From: Streptomyces sp. CBMA152
GTDB lineage: Bacteria; Actinomycetota; Actinomycetes; Streptomycetales; Streptomycetaceae
Length of the DNA: 64,000 nucleotides
Direction of reading: 5' to 3'
NCBI RefSeq assembly: GCF_014596475.1
Contig: NZ_MECJ01000018.1
Span: 34,213 to 98,212 of the forward strand
Shown here: positions 1 to 8,817 of the stretch, piece after piece
How positions within the stretch are numbered: position 1 is the stretch's first letter
Layout of the letters: every line of letters starts with the position of its first letter
Position numbers and translations under genes: made by a program
The notes under the pieces: model-generated
Seen by the model: the letters and a program-made list of their open reading frames with translations, nothing else
Databases searched by the model: none
What the model was told of the DNA's origin: nothing

Positions 1-1
1 C

Positions 2-2329
2 CCCGAGGCCGACGGTGCGCGCCCGTTCGAGGTGCACGCGAACGGCTCGGTCTGCGCGAGTGGCCGACTCGTCCGGGCCGCGGTGCCGCAGCCGGACCTC
101 GGCGCGTGGCCCCCGCCGGACGCCGAGGAGGTCGAGGTCGACCACGCCGAGTACGGGCCCGCGTTCCGCGGGCTGTGCCGGATGTGGCGCCGCGGCGACG
201 AACTCTTCGGCGAGGTACGCGGGGAGTTCCCGGACGCGGGGCGGTACGCCCTGCACCCCGCCCTGTTCGACGCCGCGCTGCACCCGGCCCGGACGCTTGC
301 CGACGGAGTCCCTTTCGTCCTCCGTGGCGTCCACCTGCTGGCGCGGGGCGCCAGCGGGCTGCGCGTCCGCATCCGTGAAGGGCAGGTCACCGCCACCGAC
401 CACGCGGGCCGACTGGTGGCGCACGTGGAATCACTCACCGTGCGGGCGACCGGGACCGGCCGGGGCACGCTGTTCCGCCCGCAGTGGCACCGGGCTCCGG
501 GGCCGTCGCACGGTGTTGTCCACGAGGTGCTGCCGGGCGACCCGCTCGATGCCTTGGCGCTCGCCCTGCGGGAGTTGCAGGCCGACCACGAGCACCTGAC
601 CGTCCTGGTGCGGCCGGGAGATCTGGCCGGAGCGGCGGTCGCCGGCCTGGTCCGGGTCGCGCAGACGGAGCACCCTGGCAGGTACACCCTGGCCGAACTC
701 GGCGACGGGGGACCGGAGACCGTCGCCGAGCGCGCCGACCTGGCCCCCGTGGCGGGCGGTGGCGCCTTCACCTGGCGCGGCACCGTTCTGGTCACCGGCG
801 GCGGCGCACTCGGCCAGGCGCTCGCCGACCACCTGCGGGGCAAGGGCGTGCGCGTCGTCGTCGCCAGTCGCAGCGGTGAGACCCGCCTGGACGTCACCGA
901 CCGGGAGGCGCTGGCCGCACTGGTCGACTCGATCGAGGACCTGCGGGCCGTCGTGCACACCGCCGGGGTGCTCGACGACGGGGTCCTGACGTCGATGACC
1001 CCCGAGCGTCTGGAGACGGTCTGGCGGCCGAAAGCGGAAGCGGCCTGGCATCTACACGAGCTGACCGCGCATCGGGACCTGGACGCGTTCGTGCTGTTCT
1101 CCTCGGCATCCGGTGTGCTCGGTCACGCCGGGCAGGCCAACTACGCGGCGGCCAACTGCTACCTGGACGAGCTCGCCCGCCACCGGCGACGGCTGGGACT
1201 CCCCGGGCTCTCCCTGGCCTGGGGCCCGTGGACGGTCGGGATGATGGCCGACCGGACCACCGCTCCTGGCCTGGTGCCTCTCACCCCCGCGGAGGGCGTG
1301 GCACTTCTGGAGGCGGCACTGGGCGTCGCGGAGCCGGTCCTGGTGCCGATCGCGTTCGACGCCCCGCCCCGGCCGAAAGCCCGGCGCGTGCCGGAACCAC
1401 AGCGCATGGGGGAACCGAGCGTGCCGACCGGCCTGTTGGAGATGGTGTGCGCCGAGGTCGCCGCGGTGCTGAGCTACCCGGAGGTGGATCCGGACACCCC
1501 GATCCTCGACCTCGGCTTCGACTCGCTGACCTCGATCGAGCTGCGCAACCGGCTGGAGGGACGGACCGGCCTGCGGCTCCCCGCGACCATGGTCTTCGAG
1601 TCCCCCACGCCCAGGGCACTCGCCGAGCAGTTGCGTCCGCCGCCGGCACCCGGATCGCTCGGGTTCCTGTACCACAGGCTGTGTGAGCTGGGCCGGCATC
1701 AGGAGGCCATGCACCTGCTCGTCTCCGCCTCGTACGCGCTCCCGTCCGCGGCGACGCTCCCGTCGGTCGCCCCACAGAGGCTCAGTGACGGCGAAGGCCC
1801 GGCGATCGTCTGCTTCCCCGCCTTCGCCTCACCCCCGGGAGAGTACCGTCTGCTCGCCCGGCATCTGCCGCAGATGTGGCTGCTCCCGCACCCGGGGTAC
1901 GACGGCGGCCCCGTGCCGGAGGACGTGGAAGCCCTCGTGAGGACCCACGCGGCCTCGATCGGGCGACTCGGCCGACCGGTGGTGCTGCTGGGCCGCTCCA
2001 CCGGCGGCCTGGTTGCCCAGGCCGTCGCGGAACGCGTGGGTGCCGAGGCCGTGGTGCTGGTGGACACCCACCCGGTCCAGGACGAGGAACGGCTGACTGG
2101 ACTGGCGGTCCGCAGCGCGCTCCGGCTCGACGAACCCGGTCTCGCGGCGATGGGTGCGTACGCACGTATCTTCCTGGACCGGCAGGAGGAGCCGACCGTC
2201 CCGACCCTGCACCTGCGTGCCGGCGAGGTGCCCGGTGACCACCACTCCATCCTCGACGAGCACGTGGCCACAACGGCGGAGGCGATCCGGGCGTGGCTCT
2301 CCTGGACGGTTCCGCCCAAGACGAGTTGA
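2..2329 (+). CDS. Type I modular PKS, C-terminal part (DH-KR-ACP-TE); 5' end outside window
   Basis: The frame is open from the left edge, so this is the last about 775 residues of a polyketide synthase. Visible in order: the C-terminal half of a DH domain (HPALFDAALH with its catalytic Asp, about residues 80-150), a KR (Rossmann motif near residue 260; LDD signature, suggesting B-type stereochemistry; Ser, Tyr and Asn of the active site in FSSASG and NYAAAN), an ACP (GFDSL, about residue 505) and a thioesterase (GRSTGG nucleophile motif near residue 660, DHHS near the end). No ER lies between DH and KR. A terminal TE means this subunit carries the last module and releases the chain. No further PKS gene follows on its right, so this is the edge of a cluster that lies to the left. 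Confidence 0.93.
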   Translation, partial: PEADGARPFEVHANGSVCASGRLVRAAVPQPDLGAWPPPDAEEVEVDHAEYGPAFRGLCRMWRRGDELFGEVRGEFPDAGRYALHPALFDAALHPARTLADGVPFVLRGVHLLARGASGLRVRIREGQVTATDHAGRLVAHVESLTVRATGTGRGTLFRPQWHRAPGPSHGVVHEVLPGDPLDALALALRELQADHEHLTVLVRPGDLAGAAVAGLVRVAQTEHPGRYTLAELGDGGPETVAERADLAPVAGGGAFTWRGTVLVTGGGALGQALADHLRGKGVRVVVASRSGETRLDVTDREALAALVDSIEDLRAVVHTAGVLDDGVLTSMTPERLETVWRPKAEAAWHLHELTAHRDLDAFVLFSSASGVLGHAGQANYAAANCYLDELARHRRRLGLPGLSLAWGPWTVGMMADRTTAPGLVPLTPAEGVALLEAALGVAEPVLVPIAFDAPPRPKARRVPEPQRMGEPSVPTGLLEMVCAEVAAVLSYPEVDPDTPILDLGFDSLTSIELRNRLEGRTGLRLPATMVFESPTPRALAEQLRPPPAPGSLGFLYHRLCELGRHQEAMHLLVSASYALPSAATLPSVAPQRLSDGEGPAIVCFPAFASPPGEYRLLARHLPQMWLLPHPGYDGGPVPEDVEALVRTHAASIGRLGRPVVLLGRSTGGLVAQAVAERVGAEAVVLVDTHPVQDEERLTGLAVRSALRLDEPGLAAMGAYARIFLDRQEEPTVPTLHLRAGEVPGDHHSILDEHVATTAEAIRAWLSWTVPPKTS

Positions 2330-2414
2330 CCGAATCAAACAGGGAAATGCACGTCAGACGGGCAGGGGCCGGTACATGACGAACTTCGGCGACTCGGCGC
2401 GGCCGTCGCTCCCC

Positions 2415-2702
2415 CTACTGGACGCCGAACACCCGGTCGCCGGGCGGGCGTCCCAGAACGGGTGCGGGATCCGCCCTTCGGGGTGTCCGGTCGCGGGGGA
2501 AGACGAGGAGGACGCCCGGCCGGTCATTGGTGAACCAGCTGTCGAAGGAGAAGGGAGCGGGTCCGGCGTCGCCTTCGCCGAACACGACCAGACCGTCGAG
2601 GACCTCTGCCTCCATGAAGCGGCGGGCCAGGTTCCAGCGCCTGTCCCGCTCGGCCAGCGAGCAGACGGGAACGGAAGCGCCTTGCACCGCTGGGAACATC
2701 AT
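2415..2702 (-). pseudogene. Truncated M24/creatinase-type peptidase N-terminal fragment
   Basis: The 95-residue frame resembles the creatinase N-terminal domain that precedes M24 (Xaa-Pro peptidase) domains: RRWNLARRFMEAEVLDGLVV, then a FTNDRPG...VFPRD stretch. Family members run to roughly 400 residues, and no metallopeptidase domain follows, so the gene is cut after about 70 recognisable residues and ends in unrelated sequence. Its ATG overlaps the stop codon of the upstream reductase (ATGA), so it is probably still translated from the same message. I infer that it is a decayed second gene of that operon. The family call is from pattern memory and is moderate. Confidence 0.5.
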
Positions 2703-3730
2703 GCTGCTCCCTGTCGTGACGCGGTGAGGAGCGCGGTGGCGGTGTCGGTGATCGTCTGTTCAGGGCGGCGGGGCTGCCAGCCGAGTTGAGTACGTGCCTT
2801 GCTGCTGTCGACGAGCCTGGTGCGGCCGAGTTCGGGGCGCAGCATCGCCAGTTGCGGGTTGCGCCGTGCGAGCAGCTTGACGACGAGGTCGGGCATGGTG
2901 GGCACGGGCACCTTCGCGGCTTCGTGCGGGAGCTTCTCGCGCAGGATGCGGGCGATCTGGCGGTACCACAGGAAGGTGCCTGAGCCGAGGTAGCGCTGGC
3001 CTGCGGCGGCCGGGCTGGTCATGGCGAGGATGTGGAGTTCGGCGATGTCGCGCACGTCGACGACGTTCCAGCCGATGTTCGGCAGGGCGGGGATCTCGCG
3101 GGCGAGCAGGCGCCGGATGACCTCGACGGTTCCCGGCCTGTTCGAGGTGCCCAGCATCGGGCCCTGCATGAACGTCGGGAGCACGGTGGTCAGTTCGAGC
3201 CCGGTCGCGGCGGCGAGCTCCCACGCGTCGCGCTCTGCGAGGATCTTGGAGTCGGGGTACGCGCGCAGCGGGGTGCCGGACGGTGCGGTCCAGGTCGTCT
3301 CGGTCGCGGGCGTGTCCGGGTCGCCGGTGTCGGCCGTGACGCCGGACGAGGTGAGCACGGCACGCCTGACCCCGGCTCGGGCGGCGGCGCCCAGGACGCG
3401 GCGGGTGCCCTCGCGGGCGGTGGTGATGAGGTCCGCGCCCGGGCCGAAGGGCATCGGCGAGGCGGTGTGCAGCACGTAGTCGGCGCCTGCGGCCGCCTGA
3501 TCCCAGCCGTCGTCGCCCAGGAGGTCGGCGGCCGTGAACTCGATGGTCCCGGCTGCCTGTCGGCCCGCTTGCGCACTCACGGCGTCGCGCACCTGCTGGG
3601 CCTTGTCGAGGCTGCGCACGGTGGTGCGCACCCGGTAACCGCGCTGGAGCAGGCCCGCGATCACCCAGCCCGCCAGGTAGCCGGTTCCACCCGTGACCAG
3701 CACCGTCTCATCGCCGTGGTCGTCGACCAT
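2699..3730 (-). CDS. NAD(P)-dependent epimerase/dehydratase (extended SDR, dihydroflavonol reductase-like)
   Basis: A 343-residue extended short-chain dehydrogenase. It has the N-terminal nucleotide-binding motif TGGTGYLAG at about residues 14-22, an HTAS segment after the third strand, and the catalytic YPDSK at about residues 160-164. The layout matches plant-type dihydroflavonol 4-reductase and bacterial aldehyde or ketone reductases that use NADPH. The substrate cannot be read from sequence. The gene is divergent from a MarR-type repressor, and the 56-bp gap holds a near-perfect palindrome, so transcription is probably controlled by that repressor. The start is the ATG just inside the divergent gap. 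Confidence 0.85.
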   Translation of the reverse strand: MVDDHGDETVLVTGGTGYLAGWVIAGLLQRGYRVRTTVRSLDKAQQVRDAVSAQAGRQAAGTIEFTAADLLGDDGWDQAAAGADYVLHTASPMPFGPGADLITTAREGTRRVLGAAARAGVRRAVLTSSGVTADTGDPDTPATETTWTAPSGTPLRAYPDSKILAERDAWELAAATGLELTTVLPTFMQGPMLGTSNRPGTVEVIRRLLAREIPALPNIGWNVVDVRDIAELHILAMTSPAAAGQRYLGSGTFLWYRQIARILREKLPHEAAKVPVPTMPDLVVKLLARRNPQLAMLRPELGRTRLVDSSKARTQLGWQPRRPEQTITDTATALLTASRQGAA

Positions 3731-3740
3731 CTATGCCCCC

Positions 3741-3767
3741 AATATCATTGAGTTTCTCATTGATATT
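3741..3767. promoter_or_regulatory. MarR-type operator palindrome
   Basis: A 27-bp near-perfect dyad reads AATATCA-N-TGAG-N3-CTCA-N-TGATATT. It is AT-rich in a GC-rich setting and lies midway between the reductase and the divergent marR gene. Size and position fit a MarR dimer site able to repress both genes. Confidence 0.7.
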
Positions 3768-3786
3768 TCGAGAGTAGCATGGGCTG

Positions 3787-4254
3787 ATGACCGCAACCAG
3801 TGACGCGAACGCACCGATGCCTGGCCCTGCGGACGTCGAGCGGAAAGCCGAGATCGTCCGCGTCCTCATGGAGGTGGGGAGTACCGTGGACGCGGTCGTG
3901 GCCGAGGTGCTCGGCGAGTTCGGGGTCCCCGCTTCCGTCGCCGGCACGCTGTGGGCGCTCGCCCCGGGAACTGAGCCGCCGACGCTTCGGGAGGTGGCGG
4001 TCCGCCTGCGCTGCGACCCCTCCACGGTGAGTCTCGCCGCCGACAAGCTGCAGAGCATGGGCCTTGTCGCCCGTCAGCCCCATCCCGTCGACGGTCGCAA
4101 GCGCACCCTGGTCCTCACTGAGCAAGGGCACGAACTGTGGAAGGCGCTCAGGACGCGGCTGCACGCCTCCAGGCTGTTCGCGGGTCTCGACGAGCGCGAA
4201 CAGGAGACCCTGCTCGCGCTGCTGACGAGAATGCGGAACCCGCAACGCCCGTAA
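3787..4254 (+). CDS. MarR family transcriptional regulator
   Basis: A 155-residue winged-helix protein. The DNA-binding part runs from TLREVAVRLRCDPSTVSLAADKLQSMGLV (about residues 68-96) into the wing signature RQPHPVDGRKRTLVLTEQG. Length and order are typical of MarR. It is transcribed away from the SDR reductase across a 56-bp gap with a strong palindrome, so the likely role is a ligand-responsive repressor of the reductase and of itself. The ligand is unknown. The start is the ATG 19 bp after the palindrome. Confidence 0.9.
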   Translation: MTATSDANAPMPGPADVERKAEIVRVLMEVGSTVDAVVAEVLGEFGVPASVAGTLWALAPGTEPPTLREVAVRLRCDPSTVSLAADKLQSMGLVARQPHPVDGRKRTLVLTEQGHELWKALRTRLHASRLFAGLDEREQETLLALLTRMRNPQRP

Positions 4255-4753
4255 CCGACCCGGTCGTTGGCCGGGGCCGCACCCATCCGGCCTCACGCCC
4301 GGCCGAGGGCTTCCTCCCGCGTGTCACTCCGGCGGCATGCGGGTCTTGGGCCCGGATGGCGAGGTTGCCGTCTTCGGTGCCGGCGGGCACGCCGAGCCGG
4401 CGCCCGCACCTGGGTGACGACGCGGTCGGTATACGCGGCGCCAGCCATATCGACGCCCGAGCTTCACGAGGGACGCTACCGCTCGCGCCGGGGCGACGGG
4501 GCGGACGAGAAGCCCTGCCCCCCCGGTGCCGTACGGATGGGATCAATGCCGGTGCGTTGGTGACTGCTGGTGGGGCGGGACGGCCACCGACGGGTGGCCT
4601 GGGGAACCGAGACCGGCTCGGCGACCTGCCCGTACGCGATCTGCAGGCGTATGAGGGTCTACTCGGCCGCGCTTCCTGCTGGGCGTGTTGGCGGGTGCGG
4701 TGCCAGTGCATGGCGAAGGCCCTGAGCGCGGCCGACGCGGTGACCGGCAGTAG
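4255..4753. other. No gene recognised
   Basis: About 500 bp of GC-rich sequence. The frames crossing it have no recognisable domain and inconsistent codon bias. A short signal-peptide-like stretch near 4650-4700 in broken frames may be the lost 5' end of the following secreted-protein remnant. Confidence 0.5.
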
Positions 4754-5185
4754 CGCTCAGCCGAGCCGACGCCCCCGCCCGTCCCAACCCGCAACGGCAA
4801 CTACGCGACCGTCACCAGCGGCATCGCGCTCGACTCCTGCTACTGGGTCGGGGACAACGGTTACACCGTGTACGCCACGGTCCCGTACCTGAACACGACC
4901 GGCCAGAGCGTGCTGTACTGCGCGCACGCGGTCAACGTCGCCAACGGAGGATGGGCCCACGACTTCGGCTGCGGCGACTGGACCTCTGATCAGAGCGGTG
5001 AATCCGGCACCGGCGTCCAGGGCGGGCCCGGCTTCAGCGGGTCCTGGGACGGGCCGGCTGGTACGTATGTGGTCTCCACCGGGGTCTGGGTCAACGGCAC
5101 GTACTACGGCGACGTGCAGAGCCCGCGCACCAAAATCGGGGGCACTGAGCGCGGGGGACGCGGCGCAGTCCGACACTCGCCCTAG
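4754..5185 (+). pseudogene. Remnant of a small secreted protein of unknown function
   Basis: This frame is open from 4754, just after a stop, and runs for about 143 codons. The first sensible start codon is a GTG at 4868. The composition (NGNYATVTSG, SCYWVGDNGY, CAHAVNVANGG, VWVNGTYYGDV) is that of an exported, Cys- and aromatic-rich beta-strand protein. No signal peptide is in frame: a plausible one lies upstream in other frames, interrupted by stops. I therefore read it as the 3' part of a frameshifted gene. It could instead be a short intact gene starting at the GTG. I do not recognise the family. Confidence 0.4.
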
Positions 5186-5228
5186 GGTTCTTCCCCGGCC
5201 GGGGGCGAGTGCGCGCTCCCGCTGGTGG

Positions 5229-5516
5229 TTACGGTGTGGGTGGGTACTCCGGCTCCGGTGAGCCAGGCCATGGCGAACTGTATTGCGGTGGGACCCACTT
5301 GGACATGTCGGGTGGCGGGCTCCACGGTGAGGGGCTGGGCTCTGGCGGGTCCGCGAACGGCCCTGCGTGGTTGTGCATGAGGAGGAGCATCAGCCCAACG
5401 ACGGTGATGGTCAGCACGGTCAAGGCGAGGCCCACGGGGTTGCGCGGGTTGTACTCGTAGTGGTTCGTCCCCCACTTGCTTCGCCTGAAGACAGGTTCGT
5501 TGTCGTCGAAGCGCAC
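5229..5516 (-). CDS. Small single-pass membrane protein, unknown function
   Basis: About 95 residues from a GTG at 5516; an ATG at 5678 would add 54 low-complexity residues. The N-terminus has FRRSKWGTNHYEYNPRNPVG, a pattern I associate with short conserved Streptomyces membrane proteins. One transmembrane helix follows (LALTVLTITVVGLMLLLM), then a Pro/Ser-rich tail. No enzymatic motif is visible. It lies downstream of the enolase gene in the same direction but is separated by about 190 bp, so it may be independently transcribed. Confidence 0.55.
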   Translation of the reverse strand: MRFDDNEPVFRRSKWGTNHYEYNPRNPVGLALTVLTITVVGLMLLLMHNHAGPFADPPEPSPSPWSPPPDMSKWVPPQYSSPWPGSPEPEYPPTP

Positions 5517-5703
5517 GAGCAAGATCCTACTCAGCCGGGCCTGAGAAGCCACGGCTTCCACCCGGGAAGCCAGCACCGGCAGCCGACGACTGGCGGGTTC
5601 GGTAGGAGGCGGCTCAGGGAAACGGGCTGGTCGCGAGGCCAGAACCGCGCCCTGGGCTGACCTTACGAGTGGCGGCACTCCCTGCGCGTGCTGCCGACAG
5701 GCC

Positions 5704-6981
5704 CTAACGGCGCAGCGCCTCCGCGCCGGCGTACTGGGCGCTGTCGCCCAACTGCTCCTCGATACGGATGAGTTGGTTGTACTTGGCGGTGCGGTCGGAG
5801 CGGGACAGCGATCCGGTCTTTATCTGGCCGCAGCCCGTGGCGACCGCCAGGTCCGCGATCGTCGTGTCCTCCGTCTCTCCCGAGCGGTGCGACATGACGA
5901 CGGTGTAGCCCGCCCGGTGGGCGGCGTTGACGGTGGCCAGGGACTCCGTCAGGGTGCCGATCTGATTGACCTTCACCAGGACCGAGTTGGCGACGCCGGA
6001 GTCGATGCCCTCGCGCAGGAGAGTCTCGTTGGTGCAGAACACGTCGTCACCGGTGAGCTGGCAGCGCGCACCCACCCGCGCGGTCAGATCCCGCCATCCC
6101 GCCAGGTCGTCCTCGGCCATCGGGTCCTCGATCGACACGATGGGGTAGGCGTCGATCAACTTGACCAGGTAGTCGGCGTGTTCGGCGGGTGCGCGCCGTA
6201 CGCCCTCGCCGGTGTAGTCGTAGACGCCGTCGCGGAAGAACTCGGACGACGCCGGGTCCATGACCAGGCCGATGTCCGTGCCCGGCCGGTACCCCGTGCG
6301 CTCGACGGCGGCGACGACGAAGTCGAGGGCTTCTTCGGCGGTACGCAGCGCGGGTGCGAAGCCGCCCTCGTCGCCGACCCCCGTGGAGTGCCCGGCGGCG
6401 AGGAGATCGCGGCGCAGGGTGTGGAAGATCTCGGACCCCATCCGTACGGCCTCGGCGAAGCTCTCCGCGCCGATGGGGGCGATCATGAACTCCTGGAAGT
6501 CCAGGGGATTGTCGGCGTGTGCGCCCCCGTTGACGATGTTCATCATCGGTATGGGCAGCAGCCGGGCGTCGGAGCCGCCGAGGTAGCGGTAGAGCGGCAG
6601 GCGGTGGGCGGCGGCCGCGGCCTTGGCGGTGGCCAGGGAGACCCCGAGGATCGCGTTGGCGCCGAGTCTGGACTTGGTGGGGGTGCCGTCCGTGGCGACG
6701 AGGACGGCGTCGAGGCCGGCCTGGTCCTCGGCCTCGCGACCGGTGACGGCGGCCGCGAGCTCCGTGTTGACGTGGCGTACCGCATGGTCGACGCCCTTGC
6801 CGTGCCAGCGGGCCGGGTCGCCGTCGCGGAGTTCGACGGCCTCGCGGGCGCCGGTCGAAGCGCCGGAGGGGACTGCGGCCCGGCCGATGGATCCGTCCGC
6901 CAGCTCCACATCCACTTCGACGGTGGGGTTGCCCCTGCTGTCGAGGACGCGGCGGCCGGTGACGGAGGTGATGGCGGTCAT
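5704..6981 (-). CDS. eno: Enolase (phosphopyruvate hydratase)
   Basis: A 425-residue enolase that interconverts 2-phosphoglycerate and phosphoenolpyruvate in glycolysis. It has the N-terminal SRGNPTVEV, the substrate-loop SGASTG, metal ligands in SIEDP and GDD, the family signature LVKVNQIGTLTE, and the C-terminal SHRSGETED and GQIKTGSLSRSDR. It looks fully active. Streptomyces often carry two enolases. Linkage here to a divergent MarR gene, not to other central-metabolism genes, suggests the conditional second copy; that is inference. The upstream region contains a 13-bp iteron array that could control both genes. Confidence 0.95.
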   Translation of the reverse strand: MTAITSVTGRRVLDSRGNPTVEVDVELADGSIGRAAVPSGASTGAREAVELRDGDPARWHGKGVDHAVRHVNTELAAAVTGREAEDQAGLDAVLVATDGTPTKSRLGANAILGVSLATAKAAAAAHRLPLYRYLGGSDARLLPIPMMNIVNGGAHADNPLDFQEFMIAPIGAESFAEAVRMGSEIFHTLRRDLLAAGHSTGVGDEGGFAPALRTAEEALDFVVAAVERTGYRPGTDIGLVMDPASSEFFRDGVYDYTGEGVRRAPAEHADYLVKLIDAYPIVSIEDPMAEDDLAGWRDLTARVGARCQLTGDDVFCTNETLLREGIDSGVANSVLVKVNQIGTLTESLATVNAAHRAGYTVVMSHRSGETEDTTIADLAVATGCGQIKTGSLSRSDRTAKYNQLIRIEEQLGDSAQYAGAEALRR

Positions 6982-7066
6982 GGGAGCCCTTCCCGTTGTC
7001 GCATACGTGCCGGGGCTCGGCTGCGGCGACGGTGACGCTGACCCGGCACCGGAAACTCTACAGCAG

Positions 7067-7141
7067 TGCTGTGCAGTATTGCTGTTCAGTTCTGCTGTTC
7101 AGACTTGCTGTGCAGTCCTCCTGTGCAGCTGTGCTGCGTTA
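7067..7141. repeat. Six 13-bp tandem iterons between eno and marR
   Basis: The unit TGCTGTKCAG plus three variable bases recurs with exact 13-bp period at 7067, 7080, 7093, 7106, 7119 and 7132. The fifth copy begins TCCTG and the sixth is partial (TGCTGCGTTA). Each unit has a small CTG-NN-CAG dyad. The array ends 9 bp before the marR ATG and lies about 75 bp upstream of the eno start. It probably forms a multi-site operator. Confidence 0.85.
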
Positions 7142-7150
7142 AAATTCGGT

Positions 7151-7573
7151 ATGCCCCTTCCGCAATCCACCGCCGTCGCGGCCGAACTGCGCACCGTGAT
7201 GGGAAAGCTCACGCGGCGCGTGAAGCTTGAGGACCAGATGCCGTTCGGTCAGGTGGCCGTCCTCGGCGCGCTGGACCGCAGCGGTGCGATGACGACCAGC
7301 GAACTGGCGGCCGATCAGCGCGTGCGCCCGCAGTCCATGGCCCGAGCCGTTGGGCTGCTCATGGAGCAGGGGCTGATCACACGCCGGGCACATCCGACCG
7401 ACGGCCGCAAGAGCCTGGTCGAGCTCTCCTCCGCGGGGCAGGCGCTGCTGGAGGAGGAGCGGGGGCGCCGGGCGGACTGGCTCGCGCGGGCGATCGAGGC
7501 GGAACTGACAGAAGAAGAGCGGGAGTTGCTGGCGCGGGCGACCGGGCTGGTGGAGAGGCTCGCGGCGCACTAG
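7151..7573 (+). CDS. MarR family transcriptional regulator
   Basis: A 140-residue MarR protein. The winged helix spans about residues 45-95 (MTTSELAADQRVRPQSMARAV recognition region, then the wing RAHPTDGRKSLVELS). The frame stays open far upstream, but that part translates the 13-bp iterons and is Cys/Leu-rich nonsense, so the ATG at 7151 is the start. It is divergent from eno. I infer that it binds the iteron array and controls eno and itself. A multi-copy array is unusual for a MarR dimer. Confidence 0.88.
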   Translation: MPLPQSTAVAAELRTVMGKLTRRVKLEDQMPFGQVAVLGALDRSGAMTTSELAADQRVRPQSMARAVGLLMEQGLITRRAHPTDGRKSLVELSSAGQALLEEERGRRADWLARAIEAELTEEERELLARATGLVERLAAH

Positions 7574-7838
7574 GGGCATCTCTTCGATCTGCCGGGTAGT
7601 GCGGATGATCTTCCACTGAGTAAGGTGCGTCACCGGACCGTGGGCAGCCGTTCGCACGCCGCCCTCGTGACTCCGCGCTTGACCGCTGACGCTTGCCATG
7701 CACGAAGACGTCTCCGCGGCTGGATGGTGCGCCGCAGGACGACGTCTCGTTCCTCGGCCGCGAGGTTGTTCGCGGCGTCGGGAAGAGCGACGCGCGTGCC
7801 GCCGACGCCGCGGAGGACCAGAAAGTGAGTGTAGACAG

Positions 7839-8702
7839 ATGCAACCGACGTTCGTACTGGTTCATGGAGCTTTCGCGAACTCCTTCTCCTTCGCACCGCT
7901 CCAGGCCGAACTCGGCCTCCTCGGACACCGTTCCGTCGCCGTCGACCTTCCGGGGCACGGGTTCGCCGCGACGTTTCCGCGGGCCTATCAGGCGCCGCAG
8001 GATCTCGCGGGGCTCGCCACCACGCCCGGGGCCATCAAGGGCGTCACGCTCGCCGACAACGCCGCGCACCTGATCGGGATACTGGAGCGGGCCAAGCGGA
8101 ACGGGCCCGTCATCCTCGTCTCGCACAGCCGCGGCGGTATGACGGCCACCGTCGCGGCCAACCAGCGGCCCGACCTGATCGACCGCATCGTCTACGTCTC
8201 CGCCTGGTGCCCCGTCGACCTTGACATCAGCGCGTACTACGCAGAGCCCGAGATGGCCACGGTCGATGCCGCGGGGCTGGCATCGGCGATCGTCGCGAAC
8301 CCCGCCGAACTCGGGCTGCTGCGCTCCAACTTCCGTACCGCCGACCCCGGCGTCCTCGCGGCGTTCAAGGCGGCGTTCCTCGCCGACGGGACGGACGAGG
8401 AGTTCATGGTCTTCCTCAACACCTTCCAGCCCGACGAGAACCTCGACGCCGGCACACCCGACGACCGGGCGCAGGCCGACAGCTGGGGGCGGATTCCCAA
8501 GACGTACGTCCGGCTGACTGAGGACACCAGCGTGCCGCTCGCCATGCAGGACCGGATGATCCGCGAGGGCGACGCGCTGACGCCGGAGAACCCCTACGAC
8601 GTCCGTACGCTCACCAGCAGCCACCTGAAGTGGCTGGTCGACCCGGCACCGGCGGCCCGAGTGCTGGGTGAAATCGCCGAGCTCCTGCCTGCCGCATCAT
8701 GA
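7839..8702 (+). CDS. Alpha/beta hydrolase (methylesterase-like)
   Basis: About 287 residues. The N-terminal FVLVHGAF supplies the oxyanion segment, SHSRGG (about residue 94) the nucleophile Ser, and the SSHLKW segment near the C-terminus the catalytic His. The late segment TYVRLTEDTSVPLAMQDRM resembles the plant salicylate-methylesterase/pyrethroid-hydrolase group of small-ester hydrolases. The start is the ATG of MQPTFVLVHG; earlier codons in frame are Arg-rich and not protein-like. The roughly 265 bp before it holds no supported gene. It is convergent with the following VOC gene, with a hairpin terminator between them. Confidence 0.87.
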   Translation: MQPTFVLVHGAFANSFSFAPLQAELGLLGHRSVAVDLPGHGFAATFPRAYQAPQDLAGLATTPGAIKGVTLADNAAHLIGILERAKRNGPVILVSHSRGGMTATVAANQRPDLIDRIVYVSAWCPVDLDISAYYAEPEMATVDAAGLASAIVANPAELGLLRSNFRTADPGVLAAFKAAFLADGTDEEFMVFLNTFQPDENLDAGTPDDRAQADSWGRIPKTYVRLTEDTSVPLAMQDRMIREGDALTPENPYDVRTLTSSHLKWLVDPAPAARVLGEIAELLPAAS

Positions 8703-8729
8703 TCGAGGCCGGCTGAGGAGAGACCCGGA

Positions 8730-8769
8730 GGCCGCCCGCCCGCGCGAACTGCGGCGCAGGCGGGCGGCC
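8730..8769. terminator. Bidirectional hairpin terminator
   Basis: A perfect 11-bp stem, GGCCGCCCGCC paired with GGCGGGCGGCC, around an 18-nt loop. It lies between convergent genes ending at 8702 and 8818. Confidence 0.8.
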
Positions 8770-8817
8770 TTGTGGTCCCTGTTATCCGGGACGGAACGAG
8801 GACACGTTCGCGGCGCC

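Noticed and set aside
5773..7035. A 420-codon open frame opposite the enolase.
   Set aside because: Shadow of a GC-rich conserved gene; the enolase signatures are all on the minus strand.
7067..7141. CRISPR-like array.
   Set aside because: Units are 13 bp with 3-bp variable parts, far too short for repeat and spacer, and no cas gene is near.
6623..7150. A long N-terminal extension of the MarR gene, including a Cys/Leu-rich segment.
   Set aside because: That segment is translation of the 13-bp iterons and of antisense enolase; the ATG at 7151 gives a normal MarR length.
7600..7838. A regulator gene upstream of the alpha/beta hydrolase.
   Set aside because: Frames on both strands are short, with no helix-turn-helix or other motif.
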